Position numbers and translations under genes: made by a program | Shown here: in pieces, positions 62,186-64,000 of the stretch | How the letters are laid out: the number at the start of each line of letters is the position of its first letter | Numbering within the stretch: the stretch's first letter is position 1 | Assembly (NCBI GenBank): GCA_004352715.1 | Contig: SCFE01000075.1 | Span: 1,907,219-1,971,218, forward strand | Length of the DNA: 64,000 bases | Direction of reading: 5' to 3' | Origin: Hofstenia miamia | Taxonomy: Eukaryota; Xenacoelomorpha; Acoela | Notes under the pieces: model-generated | The model's input: the letters and a program-made list of their open reading frames with translations, nothing else | The model's database searches: none | What the model was told of the DNA's origin: nothing

Positions 62186-63539
62186 AGTGATGGTTAATAA
62201 TAGTTATAACATTAGTTAGAGAGATTAACTAACAATACAAAAGCAATTGAGAAGATAGTTCTCTTCCCACTATTAATGCTAATTGATGAATTAACAGATA
62301 TTTTAGGGCTAAAAATGGCCAGGAAGATGATTCTACATTAAAACTATGTGCTATGTGTGTACATACAGTGGAATTATAGAAACAATCAAATGTTATAGCA
62401 AATGTTGTTTAAAGGCATTGAAGTCTCTAAGAGGCATAAGCCTTAATGGAAAGCATACATGAATTTTGATTTCAATTCTTCTACACAGAAGAAGTGTTTG
62501 AATAACTAGTCATTACTATAAAAATATATCTAAGTACATATTCTCAGAGATTTTAATGCATTGGACATGACATTAAATAGTTTAAAAATTTCATCATTTG
62601 CATAAGTTTCATGGAAGAAGATAATTCCACACTTCAAAACATAAAAACAACTTCCACCAGAAAAGATAAAGCCAACTATTGCTATCACACTCACCACAAA
62701 GACAAACTATCATATTAAAAACATTTGTTCTAGTTAAGAAGATGGAAATTCCACATTTTCATCTGCAAATGAACTTATGTATATATTCTAAGACAATTGG
62801 CATTTCTTTGTATTTTTAGACTATGTGTTTCATAATGTTCACCTAATTCATCAATGCACAGATTGAAAGAAATTATGAATACTGGATAGTTTTAGTAGAT
62901 GGATTATGTTTTCTGAATTTGGCTAGAAATGTTTTGTTGATTTGACTTTCTTATAAATTGTTTCAGTAAATGTAGTTAAAATAACCAATTTTACTATTTT
63001 AAGTAATTAAACAATAATGTTATTTTACTTAGATAACTATAACTCAGCACTCTAATTAATATGGTTTAAATTTATTAGAAAATATATAGTTCAATTATAT
63101 AATTTCATATTTTCATACTTTATAGGTTAATATAGTTAATGATGCTATTGCAAAACATTTCTTATTTGTTCAGGTAACCTGTTGCAGATGCAAGGAAAAA
63201 ATGGAATTATCACCCATTTTTGTTGTTGCTTTCAAAATCCAGTAAATTTTTGGAAATAGAGGCTATGTATCCCTTCACATTTGCTAAAGCATAATAATTG
63301 AAGAGCATGTTGTACTTACTTCAGATTCTATCAAATTTGTAATATTTTTGAAGAATCTGATCAGGTGTTTATATGCATATTTGTAGCAGCATTTCCAACC
63401 AGATACACATGGATTGTAGCTCTTTTTTAAATGCATGTTGCTCATGTATGGTTAGTTTACCTTTGGTTAACTACTTATTGTAGAGTTGCTCAGGGAATTC
63501 TGTGCTTTTTATATCTTTTGATTTCGATTTAATTCCACT

Positions 63540-64000
63540 GTATTTTGACGTCACTATGACGTTTCTAGTTATTTTCGAGATTAGTTTTGTGCTACTAGTT
63601 TGTGTCCCCTCGTCGGTGCTTTTGTTTTGCTCAAATTTAATTTACGAGGGAAAATTATTACAAGCATGTTAAACTACGTTGAATATCAATTATTGTAAAC
63701 AAAGGCAGGTAAAACTGAATCTTTTTGTATAAATACTGAGATCACTGTAGCGAATGTTCAATAGACTTTGTCTACTCTTAACTACCGCTTTTACCGTTGT
63801 ATCTTTTATTTATTTATTACTTTAAATGAAATCTATTGCTTAAGATCGGCGACAATTCGGGAGTGCTTTCACTAGCACGGGGCGACAAGTTGCTTCTGGG
63901 GATCTTTCGATCTTTCCAGTCCGAATTGTGGTTCAGTAAGTTATGTATACGGTTACGTATAAGGAAATAATAAATCTCTCGTTCGTATTTCAACACGTAC
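63540..64000 (+). promoter_or_regulatory. LTR-like promoter segment with CRE, TATA box and poly(A) signal
   Basis: After more than 3 kb without a CpG the sequence becomes CpG-rich. It shows a perfect CRE palindrome TGACGTCA (63546-63553) with a half-site TGACGT (63557-63562), a TATA box TATAAATA (63728-63735), and AATAAA (63969-63974) about 235 bases later. This U3-R-U5-like order within 460 bases fits a retroelement LTR cut by the window edge. A cellular promoter is the alternative. The strand is inferred from the TATA and AATAAA order. Confidence 0.45.

Larger units (their letters stand above)
55197..64000. other. Last visible exchanger intron: repeat-rich right end
   Basis: No exon found. 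It is a mosaic of a CpG-rich stretch (55650-56650), a CpG-depleted block (about 56900-63524) with four copies of a divergent repeat in both orientations, and a CpG-rich LTR-like end (63540-64000). Whether the exchanger continues to the right cannot be tested here. Confidence 0.7.

Noticed and set aside
1-64000. CRISPR arrays, operons, prokaryotic defence or phage systems
   Set aside because: The window is a spliced animal genome; the direct repeats seen are microsatellites, one minisatellite and two tandem duplications.

Overview
This is an AT-rich (roughly 70 percent A+T by eye) piece of an animal nuclear genome. It has spliced genes with GT/AG introns, many (TA)n microsatellites, and decayed Tc1/mariner, hAT and non-LTR elements. 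Two genes are recognisable from their exons. Several invertebrate groups would fit; I cannot name the species.

Left end, minus strand: the 5' part of SMC1, the cohesin ATPase subunit. Five exons lie between 1 and 1993, with short introns of 123 to 293 bases, from the start methionine through the Walker A head into the first coiled coil. The exon at the window edge contains a 156-base exact duplication around a 21-N gap, which looks like an unmerged contig overlap.

Plus strand, 6753 to 55196: eleven consecutive exons (558 codons) of a Na+/Ca2+ exchanger of the SLC8/NCX family. They are separated by introns of 1.9 to 7.9 kb. They cover the extracellular N-terminus without its signal peptide, the alpha-1 repeat, TM segments up to about TM5, a short regulatory loop, and both Calx-beta domains (CBD1, CBD2). 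Every exon junction keeps the reading frame. The second transmembrane half (alpha-2 repeat) is not in the window and should lie to the right. The signal-peptide exon was not found; a 1000-N gap at 5000-5999 may hold it. SMC1 and the exchanger are head to head, about 4.8 kb apart.

The exchanger introns hold most of the other content. There are three non-LTR retrotransposon fragments, all antisense to the gene (16.8-17.8, 23.7-25.3 and 27.7-28.7 kb). Tc1/mariner-type relics lie at 32.5-33.8 (complete ends), 38.1-38.7, 39.0-39.9, 44.8-45.4 and 53.3-53.9 kb. A 1565-base hAT-like element (47257-48821) has a perfect 8-base target duplication and ends 46 bases before a coding exon. Two further candidate terminal-inverted-repeat elements lie at 11.7-12.5 and 21.3-21.8 kb. 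Two tandem duplications have periods of 253 and 362 bases.

The right end, 55.6-64 kb, differs in character. A CpG-rich stretch (55.65-56.65 kb) is followed by a strongly CpG-depleted block; 60181-63524 contains no CpG at all. A divergent repeat family of about 0.6-0.7 kb occurs four times there in both orientations. The window ends in a CpG-rich, LTR-like promoter segment with a CRE palindrome, a TATA box and an AATAAA. I found no prokaryotic feature, CRISPR array, rRNA or tRNA gene, and no clear evidence of a wholly new functional system.
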